64,000 nt of DNA from Alkaliphilus sp. NP8 (GTDB taxonomy: Bacteria > Bacillota > Clostridia > Peptostreptococcales > Natronincolaceae), in the NCBI GenBank assembly GCA_015978205.1, contig JADWMM010000028.1:1-64000 (forward strand). The letters run 5' to 3'. Numbering within the stretch: position 1 is the stretch's first letter; every line of letters begins with the position of its first letter. The notes below the pieces were generated by a model. It was not told where the DNA came from and did not search any database. It saw only the letters and a list, made by a program, of their open reading frames with translations. Positions 18,472 to 27,667 of this stretch are shown here, one piece after another. The position numbers and the translations under genes are program-made.

Positions 18472-19431
18472 TTATCTAATAATAGGTTTATTAGCTAATT
18501 TCAGTTCAACCATTTTATCTAATTCTTCTTCTGTAATGTCTCTAAATGTTCTAAACGCATATTCTTGATTTTTAAGTTCTGATATTATTTCTGGTAATGC
18601 TTCTGCCATGGCAGTGTTACGAGCCGTATCGTGAAATAAAATAACAATAAAATCCTTATTTTTAGCACCATTAATTACATTACTTATAAGTTTATCTTTT
18701 TTGTCATAATCAAAGCTAGCATCTCCTGATAATACGTTCCAATCAATATAATAATATCCCTTATTTTTAATATCCTTTGTTAACTGTGGCATAAACTGCT
18801 TTCCACCATATTCAAAGGAACTATGGTTAGAAGACCCACCAGGAAAACGTAAGATTTTAGGAATCTTAAAGTCTAATACATCTTCAATAGCTTGTTCTGC
18901 TAATTCTAGATCCTTATAATAACTTTCAAAACTACTATATATAGAATATTTATGACTATATGTGTGTGGAAGAACCATATGACCTTCATCATAAGTTTGT
19001 TTTACAAGTTCAGGCTTTTGCTCTACTGATTTTCCAATTGTAAAAAATGTTGCTTTTACATTATTATTTTCCAGTATTTCAAGTACTTCTGGCGTTAAAC
19101 TAGATGGCCCATCATCAAAAGTAAGAAATACTTTTTTTCTAGAATCAAATTCTTCACTGTTATCTTCAACTTTATCATTTATTTCCTCTTCAAATTCTTC
19201 TTCAGATTCTTCGGATTCTTTTTCAGAAATTGTTTCCTCTGCACCTTCTTCTACCTCTTTATTTTGATCTATATAATTTCCATCTGGATTTTCCTCTTGT
19301 ATATTTTCAACGTTTTCGTTTATATTATTATTACTAAGGAAGGACTGCGCAACACCTACCATCGAAGGGGCAGCAACCATAATAGCTAAAAAAACTATTC
19401 CAACAAATGCAATTTTACTAATTTTTCTCAT
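18472..19431 (-). CDS. polysaccharide deacetylase (NodB domain, carbohydrate esterase 4)
   Basis: 319 residues from the ATG that follows TGGAG; a longer frame starts 21 codons upstream without a site. It has an N-terminal signal/anchor, a very acidic Glu/Asp linker (about 40-95), then the NodB catalytic domain. All motifs are visible: TFDDGP (MT1, with the aspartate pair), HTYSHKYS (MT2, metal histidines), RFPGGSS (MT3), DWNVLSGD (MT4) and ILFHD (MT5). It probably removes acetyl groups from peptidoglycan or another wall glycan outside the membrane. Monocistronic. Confidence 0.9.
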   Translation of the reverse strand: MRKISKIAFVGIVFLAIMVAAPSMVGVAQSFLSNNNINENVENIQEENPDGNYIDQNKEVEEGAEETISEKESEESEEEFEEEINDKVEDNSEEFDSRKKVFLTFDDGPSSLTPEVLEILENNNVKATFFTIGKSVEQKPELVKQTYDEGHMVLPHTYSHKYSIYSSFESYYKDLELAEQAIEDVLDFKIPKILRFPGGSSNHSSFEYGGKQFMPQLTKDIKNKGYYYIDWNVLSGDASFDYDKKDKLISNVINGAKNKDFIVILFHDTARNTAMAEALPEIISELKNQEYAFRTFRDITEEELDKMVELKLANKPIIR

Positions 19432-19542
19432 GTATATCACTCCAATTATATTCTTTATTGCTAAAAAACATTTTACTATAATTAAATTATACATGAATTT
19501 TTTGTAAAAGTATTAAAGAAATAGTAAAAGAATTAAAAGTAT

Positions 19543-20757
19543 TTATTTTATTAACTCAAAATTTTCTCCTATTAACTCTATTGCTAATTGTTCATTTTTC
19601 ATATCAACAACCCATGTAATTTTAATTTCAGATGTTGTTACCATTTGTATTTCTATATTATTATTTGACATTAATTCAAAAATTTTTGCTGCTACTCCAG
19701 AATGTGATCTCATTCCTGAACCTACTACAGATATTTTTGCAATACTCTCATTCGATTCCCACTGGATTTTATCATCATCTTTTTGCCATTCTTTAATATT
19801 TTTTTCTGCTTTATTTAAATCTTCTTTAGGCACCGTAAAACTGACATTCATTCTACCATTTTTTATAATCATTTGAGATATCATATCTACGTTAACGCCT
19901 TGCTCTCCAAGATTACCAAATAGTCTATATAAACTTTTAGTGCATGATGGTAAATTTAACACTGTAATTTGTACATCATCTAGACTAGATGTCATCCCTG
20001 TTATAACTGTTTCTTCCATTTCTACCATTCCTCCATCCGTAATAGTTGTTCCTGTATTCTCTGAAAATGTAGATGCTACATACATAGGTAATTTAAAATT
20101 ATAAGCTAGCTCAACAGCCCTATGATGAATAACTCCTGCACCTAAACTTGCCATTTCCATCATCTCTTCATATCCAATAATATCTATTTTTTTTGCTTTT
20201 TTAAGTCTACGAGGATCCATTGTATAAATTCCATCAACATCAGTATATATTTCACACTTAGCTCCTAATTTAACAGCTAATGCAACCGCAGAAGTATCAC
20301 TTCCACCTCTTCCTAATGTTGTATATTCGCTATCTTTAGTTATTCCTTGAAATCCTGCTACTACAACTATTTTGTTTTCTTCCAAGGATTTATTTATTTT
20401 CAATACATCAATATCCTTTATCCGTGCATTTTGATGTATATCTGTAGTTTGAATATTTAGCTGAGATCCTGTAAAAGATACTGAATTATACCCTTTAGAT
20501 ATTAAAGCCATAGCTAAAAGGGAAATAGTAACTTGTTCTCCAGTAGTTAATAACATATCCATTTCTCTTTGATCTGGATCATCAGAAATATCTTTTGCTA
20601 ATGCAAGAAGATTATTAGTTGTATTGCCCATAGCCGATACAATAACCACCACACTATCTCCTTGTTTATATCTGCTTATAATTTTATCCGCAACCCATTT
20701 TATTTTTTCAATATTAGCCACAGATGAACCTCCATATTTCTGAACAACTATACCCAT
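19543..20757 (-). CDS. lysC: aspartate kinase
   Basis: Phosphorylates aspartate at the head of the lysine/diaminopimelate pathway. The 404-residue protein has the KYGGSSV nucleotide/aspartate motif at the N-terminus, VVVAGFQGI, GRGGSDTSA (about 148), and two C-terminal ACT domains for allosteric feedback (VTVLNLPS and ISVVGSGMRSHSGVAAKIF). It is transcribed alone from behind its own lysine riboswitch. A separate homoserine-linked isozyme is not seen here. Confidence 0.95.
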   Translation of the reverse strand: MGIVVQKYGGSSVANIEKIKWVADKIISRYKQGDSVVVIVSAMGNTTNNLLALAKDISDDPDQREMDMLLTTGEQVTISLLAMALISKGYNSVSFTGSQLNIQTTDIHQNARIKDIDVLKINKSLEENKIVVVAGFQGITKDSEYTTLGRGGSDTSAVALAVKLGAKCEIYTDVDGIYTMDPRRLKKAKKIDIIGYEEMMEMASLGAGVIHHRAVELAYNFKLPMYVASTFSENTGTTITDGGMVEMEETVITGMTSSLDDVQITVLNLPSCTKSLYRLFGNLGEQGVNVDMISQMIIKNGRMNVSFTVPKEDLNKAEKNIKEWQKDDDKIQWESNESIAKISVVGSGMRSHSGVAAKIFELMSNNNIEIQMVTTSEIKITWVVDMKNEQLAIELIGENFELIK

Positions 20758-20872
20758 TATTACACCCTCCCTACATATTCATTTTATAGCACTTTAAAAC
20801 CCTAGAAAATCATTATCACTCTAGTTAAAGTTTTTAATTGCATAAGAAAATATATTTTTTATACAATTAAAA

Positions 20873-20897
20873 AACTCCTAGAATGATCCTAGGAGTA
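20873..20897 (-). terminator. expression-platform terminator of the lysC lysine riboswitch
   Basis: CTCCTAG-GATCATT-CTAGGAG on the minus strand is followed by TTTTTTAATT. It sits between the lysine aptamer and lysC. Confidence 0.8.
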
Positions 20898-20979
20898 ATT
20901 AATTATAATTGAAGAAACGACTAAAATAATCACATAAATCTTTAGCATTTTATATTGTTATTTATAGTATGTTTTCTTA

Positions 20980-21165
20980 CAATTAACAAATAGCTCTCCA
21001 TAGACCTTTATCTATGACAGTAACTTGATTATTAATCAAACTACCAATCATTAATCTAAAGCAAATTAATGATTTCGGCACATCAGCCTTTTCATATCAG
21101 TATCGAGTGCTTTTCTCTTAACAACTAATATGTACTAATCTTCAATGCTCCTCTACTTATCAACA
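20980..21165 (-). promoter_or_regulatory. lysine riboswitch (L box) controlling lysC
   Basis: Minus-strand GAGGAGCATTGAAGATTAGTA, AAAGGCTGATGTGCCGAAA, GATTGGTA, GTTACTGTCATAG and CTATGGAGAGCTA match the conserved L-box core. They are nearly the same, base for base, as the element in front of asd. The two probably arose by duplication and place both transcription units under lysine control. Confidence 0.92.
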
Positions 21166-21228
21166 CTACTATTAAGTTTATAAAACAAAGCTTATCATAA
21201 TATTGTGAACATTGTCAATAATAATTTA

Positions 21229-21258
21229 AAAAGTGCTAAGAAAACCTTAGCACTTTTT
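21229..21258 (-). terminator. intrinsic terminator after the FMN dehydrogenase gene
   Basis: AAAAAGTGCTAAG / CTTAGCACTTTTT hairpin with a T tail on the minus strand, downstream of the gene ending at 21296 and just upstream of the lysC riboswitch. Confidence 0.75.
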
Positions 21259-21295
21259 ATAAATTACTAAAAATATTTTTCACTACTGTATTATA

Positions 21296-22312
21296 TTATA
21301 TAAATACCTTATTTTTGTTAATATCCTTTAGATTGTGACACCCTGTCATAATCATAGTTTGTTTTAGCTCATTACCTAATTTTTCTGTATAGATTTTTAC
21401 TCCTTCGGCTCTGCCACCATATGCAGATACCACATAAGGTCGGGCAATAAGTATAGCATCAGCACCTAGAGCTAATCCTTTGAATACATCTAAACCACTT
21501 CTAAATCCTCCGTCAATAAAAATTTTCATCTTTCCTTTTACAGCTTGGGCAATATCTGGTAAAACTTCTATTGTAGCAGGAGTATGGTCTAAAACTCTAC
21601 CTCCATGGTTAGAAACAACAATTCCATAAGCACCTGCCTCTAACGCTTTTTTAGCACCTTCTGCAGTCATAATTCCTTTTAAAATTACAGGAAGCTTAGT
21701 TGAAGAAATTATTTCCTTTAATTCTTTAACTGATTTTGTACCTACAGGCTTTCCAAGTAAAGCTAGAGTAACCAATCCAGCTGCATCAATATCCATTGCA
21801 ACGGCTGGTGCTCCACTTTTTTCAGCTTTTTTAATTTTTGCTATTATTTCTTCTTTTTCCCATGGCTTAATAGTTGGTACACCATGTCCATCATGTTCTT
21901 TAACTACCTGGAGTGGCAGATCATAATATTCATCTTTAACCCCATCTCCAGTAAATCCGATTACACCAGCCTCTTTACATCCTTCTATAATCGCTTCAGT
22001 ATATTCATAATCATCTAAAGCTGGACTATAGTTAAGAGGAACAGCTCCAATTGGCGCTGCAAATATTGGGTATTCAAACTTCATTCCAAACAACTCAATA
22101 GAAGTATCTATTTCCTTTTCTTCTATGATTGTATCTAAATTAACTTTTACATCATTTAACTTTTCTCTATTTCTAATAAACCCAGAACCGGAGCCTTTCC
22201 CACCTACTCCAGGTACTTTACCTTTACAAACTATACCGTTACAGTCTTTACAAACCTTACAATTTTCATTCACAAGCTCTCTAGCTCTGTTTAAAACTTC
22301 TGAATAATCCAT
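21296..22312 (-). CDS. FMN-dependent alpha-hydroxy-acid dehydrogenase/oxidase
   Basis: A 338-residue TIM-barrel flavoprotein of the lactate/glycolate oxidase family. The active-site histidine lies in VSNHGGRVLDH and the FMN phosphate site in IDGGFRSGLDVFKGLALGADAILI. The N-terminus is unusual: residues 15-35 hold four cysteines (ENCKVCKDCNGIVCKG) before the barrel. This could bind a metal or iron-sulfur centre, and such a Cys-rich start is found in a Clostridial subgroup. The substrate is probably a 2-hydroxy acid such as lactate, which is an inference. Monocistronic. Confidence 0.85.
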   Translation of the reverse strand: MDYSEVLNRARELVNENCKVCKDCNGIVCKGKVPGVGGKGSGSGFIRNREKLNDVKVNLDTIIEEKEIDTSIELFGMKFEYPIFAAPIGAVPLNYSPALDDYEYTEAIIEGCKEAGVIGFTGDGVKDEYYDLPLQVVKEHDGHGVPTIKPWEKEEIIAKIKKAEKSGAPAVAMDIDAAGLVTLALLGKPVGTKSVKELKEIISSTKLPVILKGIMTAEGAKKALEAGAYGIVVSNHGGRVLDHTPATIEVLPDIAQAVKGKMKIFIDGGFRSGLDVFKGLALGADAILIARPYVVSAYGGRAEGVKIYTEKLGNELKQTMIMTGCHNLKDINKNKVFI

Positions 22313-22429
22313 ATTTATACCCCCGCTTTAATTTAAAATTTATTTAATTTAAATATACATGTAATAATTTATAGCGTACTATATCATTGTACTACCTTTT
22401 TATAAAAGTTACAATAATGCGAATTATAA

Positions 22430-23050
22430 CTACTTTCTCGAAACAAAAATATTATCTTTAATATAAAATCTCCAAGGAAAATCTACTGCTTCTTCTGCAT
22501 AGTCTATATTTATCCTTTTAGTTGTTATAATTTCAAATTCAAATTTATCATCATCATGACTATTTTCAACCCATAAAATATTTCCACAAAGATCCATGTT
22601 ATTATTTATTTCTTTAGTTATACTCATTGCCATACTTAATTTTCCAGGTCCATTCGCTAAATTTATTATCTGCTTTTTCGTTAAGTCTTTAAATGGTTTA
22701 TTATACCTATTATATGCCATAATATTTTTACCTTTTATAGGTTCAATTCCCCTAATTAAGACTGCTGCAGCTTGTCCTTTTTCCTCTGTAACTATATTCA
22801 TACAATTATACATTCCATAAATTAAATATACATAAGAATATCCAGGTTCTCCAAACATAACCTTAGTTCTTTTCGTCATTTTATTGTTATAACAATGAGC
22901 AGCTTTATCAATTTCTCCAATATAAGCCTCTACTTCAACTATTTTTCCGATTAGCTTTTCTCCATTTATATAGTGAAAAAGTTTTTTTCCTAAAAGGTCT
23001 TTTGCAACATCAAGTGTATATCTGTTATAAAATTCTCTTTTAAGTTTCAT
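22430..23050 (-). CDS. 3-methyladenine DNA glycosylase (AAG/MPG family)
   Basis: A 206-residue enzyme that excises alkylated purines from DNA. It shows the family start KREFYNRYTLDVAKDLLGK, VEVEAYIGEIDKAAH with the catalytic glutamate, the RTKVMFGEPGYSYVYLIYGMYNCMNIVT block, and LANGPGKLSMAM. GGAGGAAGG lies inside a longer reading frame, so the start is the ATG after it. Stand-alone repair gene. Confidence 0.92.
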   Translation of the reverse strand: MKLKREFYNRYTLDVAKDLLGKKLFHYINGEKLIGKIVEVEAYIGEIDKAAHCYNNKMTKRTKVMFGEPGYSYVYLIYGMYNCMNIVTEEKGQAAAVLIRGIEPIKGKNIMAYNRYNKPFKDLTKKQIINLANGPGKLSMAMSITKEINNNMDLCGNILWVENSHDDDKFEFEIITTKRINIDYAEEAVDFPWRFYIKDNIFVSRK

Positions 23051-23213
23051 ATAGCCTTCCTCCATAACTTATATATTTATTTGATTTATTATAAATACAT
23101 ATATCCTTACTTAGTGTCAAATAATATATCTAAAGACATAAAAATATTTAAATAACTATTGGATATTTAAAATTAAATATGCTTAAAATTTTAGTAAAAT
23201 AGGAGGTATAGAA

Positions 23214-23837
23214 TTGAATATAAAAAAAACACTAAACTTACTTTTAGTATTATTAATATTTTCGTTAATTATTACAGGTTGTAATTCTACACAAAGACCT
23301 AATCCTCAAGATAATACTCCTTCGCAGAAAAATGCACCAAATACAAATTTTTCAAATTTAAACAATGATACAGATACAAATAGCCCTACAGATAAAAGAC
23401 TACCTAGAGTTGAAAATGATGCTGAAGTTAATGATAAAAGCACTATGGATAATACAATGCCAAACAGACCTAATCCTGTTACTCCAACATCTGATACTAA
23501 ATTCACGGTTGAGCATATTCATGGATTTGATTTAGAGGTTGCTTTAACAAATAATAATAAAGTAGATATGGAGTATGTAAAAGGTATATCTAATGAAAAG
23601 AGTAGAATAGAAACCGTATTTAATGGAAAGACAGAAATAGTAGAGCATGAAGAAGCTTCTAGACAAATAGAAACTTTAATTAATCAAATACCTGGAGCTT
23701 CATTAGCAGATACAACAAAAATAGTAGAAGCAGTATTAGGCGCATTAGAAACAGATCGTGGAGATGTTATAAATTTTGAGATGGAATTTATATTTGAAAG
23801 CGGGGAAAAAGTAGATATAGAATTTAATAAAGAATAG
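23214..23837 (+). CDS. YusW-like lipoprotein
   Basis: A 207-residue exported lipoprotein with a signal peptide and lipobox (SLIITGC, Cys about 23). A Pro/Asn/Asp-rich linker follows to about residue 95, then a compact C-terminal domain resembling the YusW family (FDLEVALTNNNKVDMEYV ... GEKVDIEF). The start is TTG, 7 bases after a perfect AGGAGG. The function is unknown. It is a plus-strand singleton. Confidence 0.75.
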   Translation: MNIKKTLNLLLVLLIFSLIITGCNSTQRPNPQDNTPSQKNAPNTNFSNLNNDTDTNSPTDKRLPRVENDAEVNDKSTMDNTMPNRPNPVTPTSDTKFTVEHIHGFDLEVALTNNNKVDMEYVKGISNEKSRIETVFNGKTEIVEHEEASRQIETLINQIPGASLADTTKIVEAVLGALETDRGDVINFEMEFIFESGEKVDIEFNKE

Positions 23838-23856
23838 TAATTTTATATATTATATT

Positions 23857-23906
23857 CTCCTCCTTAAGACAGGTTAAAAAACAAAATCTGACACTTAAAG
23901 GGGGAG
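23857..23906 (+). terminator. possible intrinsic terminator after the YusW-like gene
   Basis: CTCCTCCTTAAG and CTTAAAGGGGGAG can pair with a 25-base loop, followed by TTTTTTA on the plus strand. The long loop lowers confidence. Confidence 0.45.
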
Positions 23907-23910
23907 TTTT

Positions 23911-24276
23911 TTATTTGTTTTTTAAACACTTATTAATACTATCTATAACTTTATTTTTTTGAAATGGCTTTATTATAAAATCTAAAGCTCCTTCAGAAAT
24001 TGCTTCTTGTATAATGGATTTTTGGCCCATAGCAGAACACATAATGACTTTTGCCTTATTATCTATTATTTTAATCATTTTTAAACCTTCAAGACCAGTT
24101 ACATTTGGCATAGTTATATCCATAATAACTAAATCAGGTTTTAACTTTACATATTGTTCCAAAGCTTCGTTTCCATCACAAGCTTCCCCAACAACTGTAT
24201 ACCCTGATTTTTCAATAATATCTGTAAGCATTTTTCTCATAAAAAGTGAATCATCTACTACTAAAATTTTTGCCAC
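23911..24276 (-). CDS. CheY-like single-domain response regulator
   Basis: 121 residues, a receiver domain only: ILVVDDSLFMRKML with the acidic pocket, the phospho-acceptor aspartate in DLVIMDITMPNV (about 54), the switch threonine/serine position in VIMCSAMGQ, and the lysine in FIIKPF. It has no output domain, so it should act by protein contact, as CheY does on flagellar motors, or as a phosphate relay. It is preceded by a c-di-GMP-I riboswitch with terminator, so its synthesis is tied to c-di-GMP. No kinase or chemotaxis genes are nearby. Confidence 0.92.
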   Translation of the reverse strand: MAKILVVDDSLFMRKMLTDIIEKSGYTVVGEACDGNEALEQYVKLKPDLVIMDITMPNVTGLEGLKMIKIIDNKAKVIMCSAMGQKSIIQEAISEGALDFIIKPFQKNKVIDSINKCLKNK

Positions 24277-24369
24277 TATGCTGTCATCTCTTTCTTTTAG
24301 AAAATAATAGTATTATTAAAGTTATTAATCTATATTCTACATATATTCTTAAATTAATATACGTTTAAA

Positions 24370-24411
24370 TAAATAGAACCATGGCACTACAAATAGCCAT
24401 AGTTCTATTTA
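24370..24411 (-). terminator. expression-platform terminator of the c-di-GMP riboswitch
   Basis: Minus-strand AATAGAACTATGGC / GCCATGGTTCTATT hairpin followed by TATTTAAA. It lies between the aptamer and the response regulator gene. Confidence 0.65.
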
Positions 24412-24435
24412 TTTTTAAATTATATTTTTATAACC

Positions 24436-24510
24436 TGGCAACCCGACTATCATAGTGTTATCACCTTAGATTCGTAGTTTTGCGTCCTTACCTTTTGATA
24501 AGTTTGCCAT
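24436..24510 (-). promoter_or_regulatory. cyclic-di-GMP-I riboswitch (GEMM)
   Basis: The minus strand reads ATGGCAAAC ... AAGGACGCAAAACTACG ... TCTAAGGTGATAAC ... GTCGGGTTGCCA. This follows the GEMM-I consensus: GGCAAAC, GGACGCAAAG-like core, tetraloop receptor, and closing GGGTTGCC pairing with the start. The base before CAAAC is G, as in c-di-GMP-sensing rather than cGAMP-sensing members. It stands about 160 bases upstream of a CheY-like gene with a terminator hairpin between. Confidence 0.9.
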
Positions 24511-24748
24511 TTTCATACTTACGACTTTATATCATTAATATAATACTTCCCCTATTAACCCAATATTACTACTTTACATATAGTTTATATTTACCTTAAA
24601 TTATATTATCTTATTTTATTTATGTCAACCAACATTAACAAATATGAGACTTTAGTCCTATTTAAAAATATAAACATATACCGTAGTTTTCATAAAAATA
24701 AAAAAGTTCGAGTTTATCCCAATCTTTTTTATACAACTTATTTTTTAT

Positions 24749-25033
24749 TTATTTACTTGATTTTTGTAGATACAACCTATCATTTCTAATTATTTCATAT
24801 GCCTTAGCTATTTCATATCCTTTTTTTGATAAACAAATATATATAGAAAATGTTTTTTCTTTTTTTAAAAATCCTAAATTTTGAAGCTTTCTTAAATTAT
24901 GAACAACTGCACTAGTAGATTTAATATTCGTTAATTGTTGAATTTCCATAATAGTTGGGTGAAGTTTATACTTATCAATATAATTTTTTACAGCTATTAA
25001 AATATCAATTTGTACTGCTCCCTCTGATCTCAT
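24749..25033 (-). CDS. LexA-like winged-helix DNA-binding protein
   Basis: 94 residues from the ATG after GGAGGG; a longer frame adds 29 unlikely residues. The fold resembles the LexA N-terminal winged helix: helix 1 ILIAVKNYIDKYKLHPTIMEIQQLTNIKSTSAVVHNLRKLQNLGFL, followed by a wing and a short helix. There is no C-terminal peptidase domain. It probably acts as a small transcription factor with unknown target. A decayed relative lies at 36822-37071. Confidence 0.75.
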   Translation of the reverse strand: MRSEGAVQIDILIAVKNYIDKYKLHPTIMEIQQLTNIKSTSAVVHNLRKLQNLGFLKKEKTFSIYICLSKKGYEIAKAYEIIRNDRLYLQKSSK

Positions 25034-25362
25034 TATATATTCCCTCCAGATAATAAAACCCCCTACTATTTGTAGATTTATATTCCTAACAATTTTTTCT
25101 ATTAAATTTTTGTATCTCAATAACTATAAATTCATTATATTGATTACTAAATTGTCTTAATATCATATACTTTTACTATTTAAAATCATAATCCTATAAT
25201 TTATACGTCTATAGAACTGTATTTTATATTATATATGATTTTACGACAAATTTCTCCTTTTGTCAAAATATACTTACAATCTGGTAAAGTTAACCTGTAC
25301 AGATTATAAACACTATTCTTCTATATTAATTCTTTAAAATACCACTTAAACAAAATAAAAAA
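25034..25362. other. intergenic region, no gene seen
   Basis: AT-rich sequence between the winged-helix gene and the flavoprotein terminator. No open frame with a ribosome site and no clear RNA motif were found. Confidence 0.5.
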
Positions 25363-25384
25363 CTATCTATTGAATAATAGATAG
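25363..25384 (-). terminator. intrinsic terminator after the flavoprotein gene
   Basis: CTATCTATT-GAAT-AATAGATAG flanked by A and T runs, just downstream of the gene ending at 25410. Confidence 0.75.
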
Positions 25385-25409
25385 CCTTTTATTTAACTAA
25401 TATATTAAA

Positions 25410-26873
25410 TTATTTTGCTGCATTTTGTCCTGCAATTCTTCCGAATACTACGATATCAGCTAAAGCATTTCCGCCTAATCTATTTCCACCGTGTACTCCT
25501 CCTACAACTTCCCCTGCCGCAAATAATCCTTCAATTACTTCCCCATCTTCCGTTAATACTTGAGCATCTGTATTAATTGTTAATCCACCCATAGTATGAT
25601 GAACTGATGGAGTTACTTGAATTGCATAGTATTTTCCACCTTCGATCGATCTTGGCATATCTGCTCTATTAAAATCTGTATCTTCTCCTGCAGCTACGAA
25701 ACCATTATATTTTTCTACCGTTTCTGTAATTTTATCTGCAGGAATTTCTAATGTTTCTGCTAACTCTTCAATTGTTTCACCTTCTACTGTTAAGCCTCTC
25801 TTAATATATCCATCAATTGCTCCTAAACTATCTGCTATTTCTTGATTAAAAAATAAGAAAGCTGTTCCATTTTCTTGAGATAAAATTGCTTCAGATACAA
25901 CATCTCTCGTTTCTATTTCATCTATAAATCTTTCACCGTCTCTATTAATTAAAAGCGCTCCATTTCCTCTAACTGCTTCTGTAATCATATATCCATCATT
26001 AGGAAGTGTTGTAGGATGTGTTTGAATTTCTTTAATTTGTGTTAATCCAGCTCCTAATTCTAAAGCCATTTTGATACCGTCTCCAGTTGCTCCTGGATGG
26101 TTAGTTGTTCCAAAACCTTCTAATTCACTATTATATTCTACTTGCATCTCAGAATTTGCTCCAAATCCACCTGTTGATATAATTACTGCGTCTGCTAAGA
26201 TAGTTAATTCATTTCCTTCTTCATCCTCTGCAACTACTCCAGTTACAACTCCATCTTCAGATAATACCTCTGTTGCTGTAGTATTTGTCATTACTTCCAT
26301 GCCTTTATCTTCTAAAACTGTTCTTAATGTAGATACTACTTCAGGCCCTACAGGATCTCCTCCTTCAGGTCTATGAGCACGGTCATTACTTGCTCCACCT
26401 AATCTACCTACATTAGTAAAATCTCCACCTAAATCAATTAACCACTCTACTGCGTCAGCTGCATTTTGTGTTAGTGTCTTAACTAATTCAGGTATATTTT
26501 TATCATGTCCACCCTTCATTGTATCTTCGTAGAACTTATCTTTACTATCTTCAATACCTAATTCAGATTGTACACTTGTTTCTGCAGCATTTAATCCACC
26601 TGTAGCTCTTAATGTATTTCCTCCAACCACTGGCATTTTTTCAAGTATTATAGCTTCTTTTCCTGCATTTCTAACTTCAAGTGCTGAAGCTAAACCTGCT
26701 CCACCCGCACCAATTACTACTACATCTGTTTCTAACACTTGTTCTTCTGGCGTATTATTTTCTATATCTTCTGTAGAAGTACTAGGTGTTGTTCCTCCAC
26801 AGCCTACTAACATACTTGCAAGTACTAAAGCTGATGTTAACCCTAAAACCTTTTTGTTCTTAAATAGACTCAA
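25410..26873 (-). CDS. exported FAD-dependent reductase of the fumarate/urocanate reductase family
   Basis: 487 residues from a TTG start placed 7 bases after AAGGAGG; the longer frame lacks a site. A lipoprotein signal (ALVLASMLVGC) is followed by a Thr/Ser/Glu linker. Then comes the flavocytochrome c flavoprotein domain: VVIGAGGAGLASALE for ADP-ribose, GGNTLRATGGLNA, and the C-terminal HHTMGGLTI and GGVHGGNRLGGNAL blocks. No heme-binding CxxCH or FMN-attachment domain is present, so electrons must come from a separate membrane partner. The substrate could be fumarate, urocanate or another enoate. Monocistronic. Confidence 0.85.
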   Translation of the reverse strand: MSLFKNKKVLGLTSALVLASMLVGCGGTTPSTSTEDIENNTPEEQVLETDVVVIGAGGAGLASALEVRNAGKEAIILEKMPVVGGNTLRATGGLNAAETSVQSELGIEDSKDKFYEDTMKGGHDKNIPELVKTLTQNAADAVEWLIDLGGDFTNVGRLGGASNDRAHRPEGGDPVGPEVVSTLRTVLEDKGMEVMTNTTATEVLSEDGVVTGVVAEDEEGNELTILADAVIISTGGFGANSEMQVEYNSELEGFGTTNHPGATGDGIKMALELGAGLTQIKEIQTHPTTLPNDGYMITEAVRGNGALLINRDGERFIDEIETRDVVSEAILSQENGTAFLFFNQEIADSLGAIDGYIKRGLTVEGETIEELAETLEIPADKITETVEKYNGFVAAGEDTDFNRADMPRSIEGGKYYAIQVTPSVHHTMGGLTINTDAQVLTEDGEVIEGLFAAGEVVGGVHGGNRLGGNALADIVVFGRIAGQNAAK

Positions 26874-27049
26874 AACTAACTCCTCCTTTTTTGTATAACT
26901 CAAGTAGCTTTTGTTGAAATATAAGTTATTTCGTATAAATAATATATTATTGTTATTATGTTGTCAATAAAATCTGTTGAAGTAAATATGTTCTGAATAT
27001 TCATATGTGATATATAACTTCCAAAGCTTCTTCTTCATAAGTTAGCGTC

Positions 27050-27283
27050 TTATTTATCCTTTATTATTACATTATCATCTATTAATTTCGCATCTATTGC
27101 CGATAATATGTTCTCTATTTTAAAAGTGCTAAATTCCCACTTGTCTATATCTAGTACTTTTATATATTCATTATCCATTTTTAAAACTTGTATTTTTTGT
27201 TGGATTATTTCCAGTCCTTTTATATACATAATTGTTATTACTTTATAATTAATTAATGAATATTTTAACCAGTTATTTACCAT
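27050..27283 (-). CDS. small hypothetical protein
   Basis: 77 residues from the ATG 8 bases after TAGGAGGG. A lone soluble protein with an Ile/Lys-rich, beta-leaning sequence (IIQQKIQVLKMDNEYIKVLDIDKWEFSTFK). No family recognised. Confidence 0.5.
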   Translation of the reverse strand: MVNNWLKYSLINYKVITIMYIKGLEIIQQKIQVLKMDNEYIKVLDIDKWEFSTFKIENILSAIDAKLIDDNVIIKDK

Positions 27284-27359
27284 ATTACCATCCCTCCTAC
27301 CAAACATTTGTTCTTACTGTTATATTATCAGAATGTACGTTCGATGTAAACATAAAAAT

Positions 27360-27380
27360 AATAAGCTACTTGAGCTTATT
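27360..27380 (-). terminator. possible terminator hairpin
   Basis: AATAAGCT-ACTTG-AGCTTATT with ATTTTTATG after it on the minus strand, downstream of the gene ending at 27497. Confidence 0.45.
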
Positions 27381-27496
27381 ACTCTTAATACAATATTAGA
27401 TTTAATAAAAAATTAAAGTGAAAATATACATAGCAAAATTTATTGTTCATTTAAAATATAATATAAAACACATATAAACTTTTATTTTCTCAATTA

Positions 27497-27667
27497 TTAC
27501 GATTTTTTATCTAACTTTTCTAAGATTTTGTTTAATAAATTATGTATGTTAATTAATATTACTAATACAAAACATAGCATTGCATAAGTTACTATTTCTC
27601 CAGTATAGAAAGATACTATTCCAAGAAAAATAAGAATAAGAGTATACCTGATTGCACTAAAATTCAT
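27497..27667 (-). CDS. small membrane protein, paralogue of the one at 34072
   Basis: 56 residues starting MNFSAIRYTL, with one or two membrane segments (about 8-40) and a charged helical C-terminus (NLLNKILEKLDKK). The copy at 34072-34230 is closely similar in DNA and protein, including the unusual long spacing of AAAGGAG to the ATG. Their conservation in a decaying neighbourhood supports that both are or were real genes. Function unknown. Confidence 0.6.
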   Translation of the reverse strand: MNFSAIRYTLILIFLGIVSFYTGEIVTYAMLCFVLVILINIHNLLNKILEKLDKKS

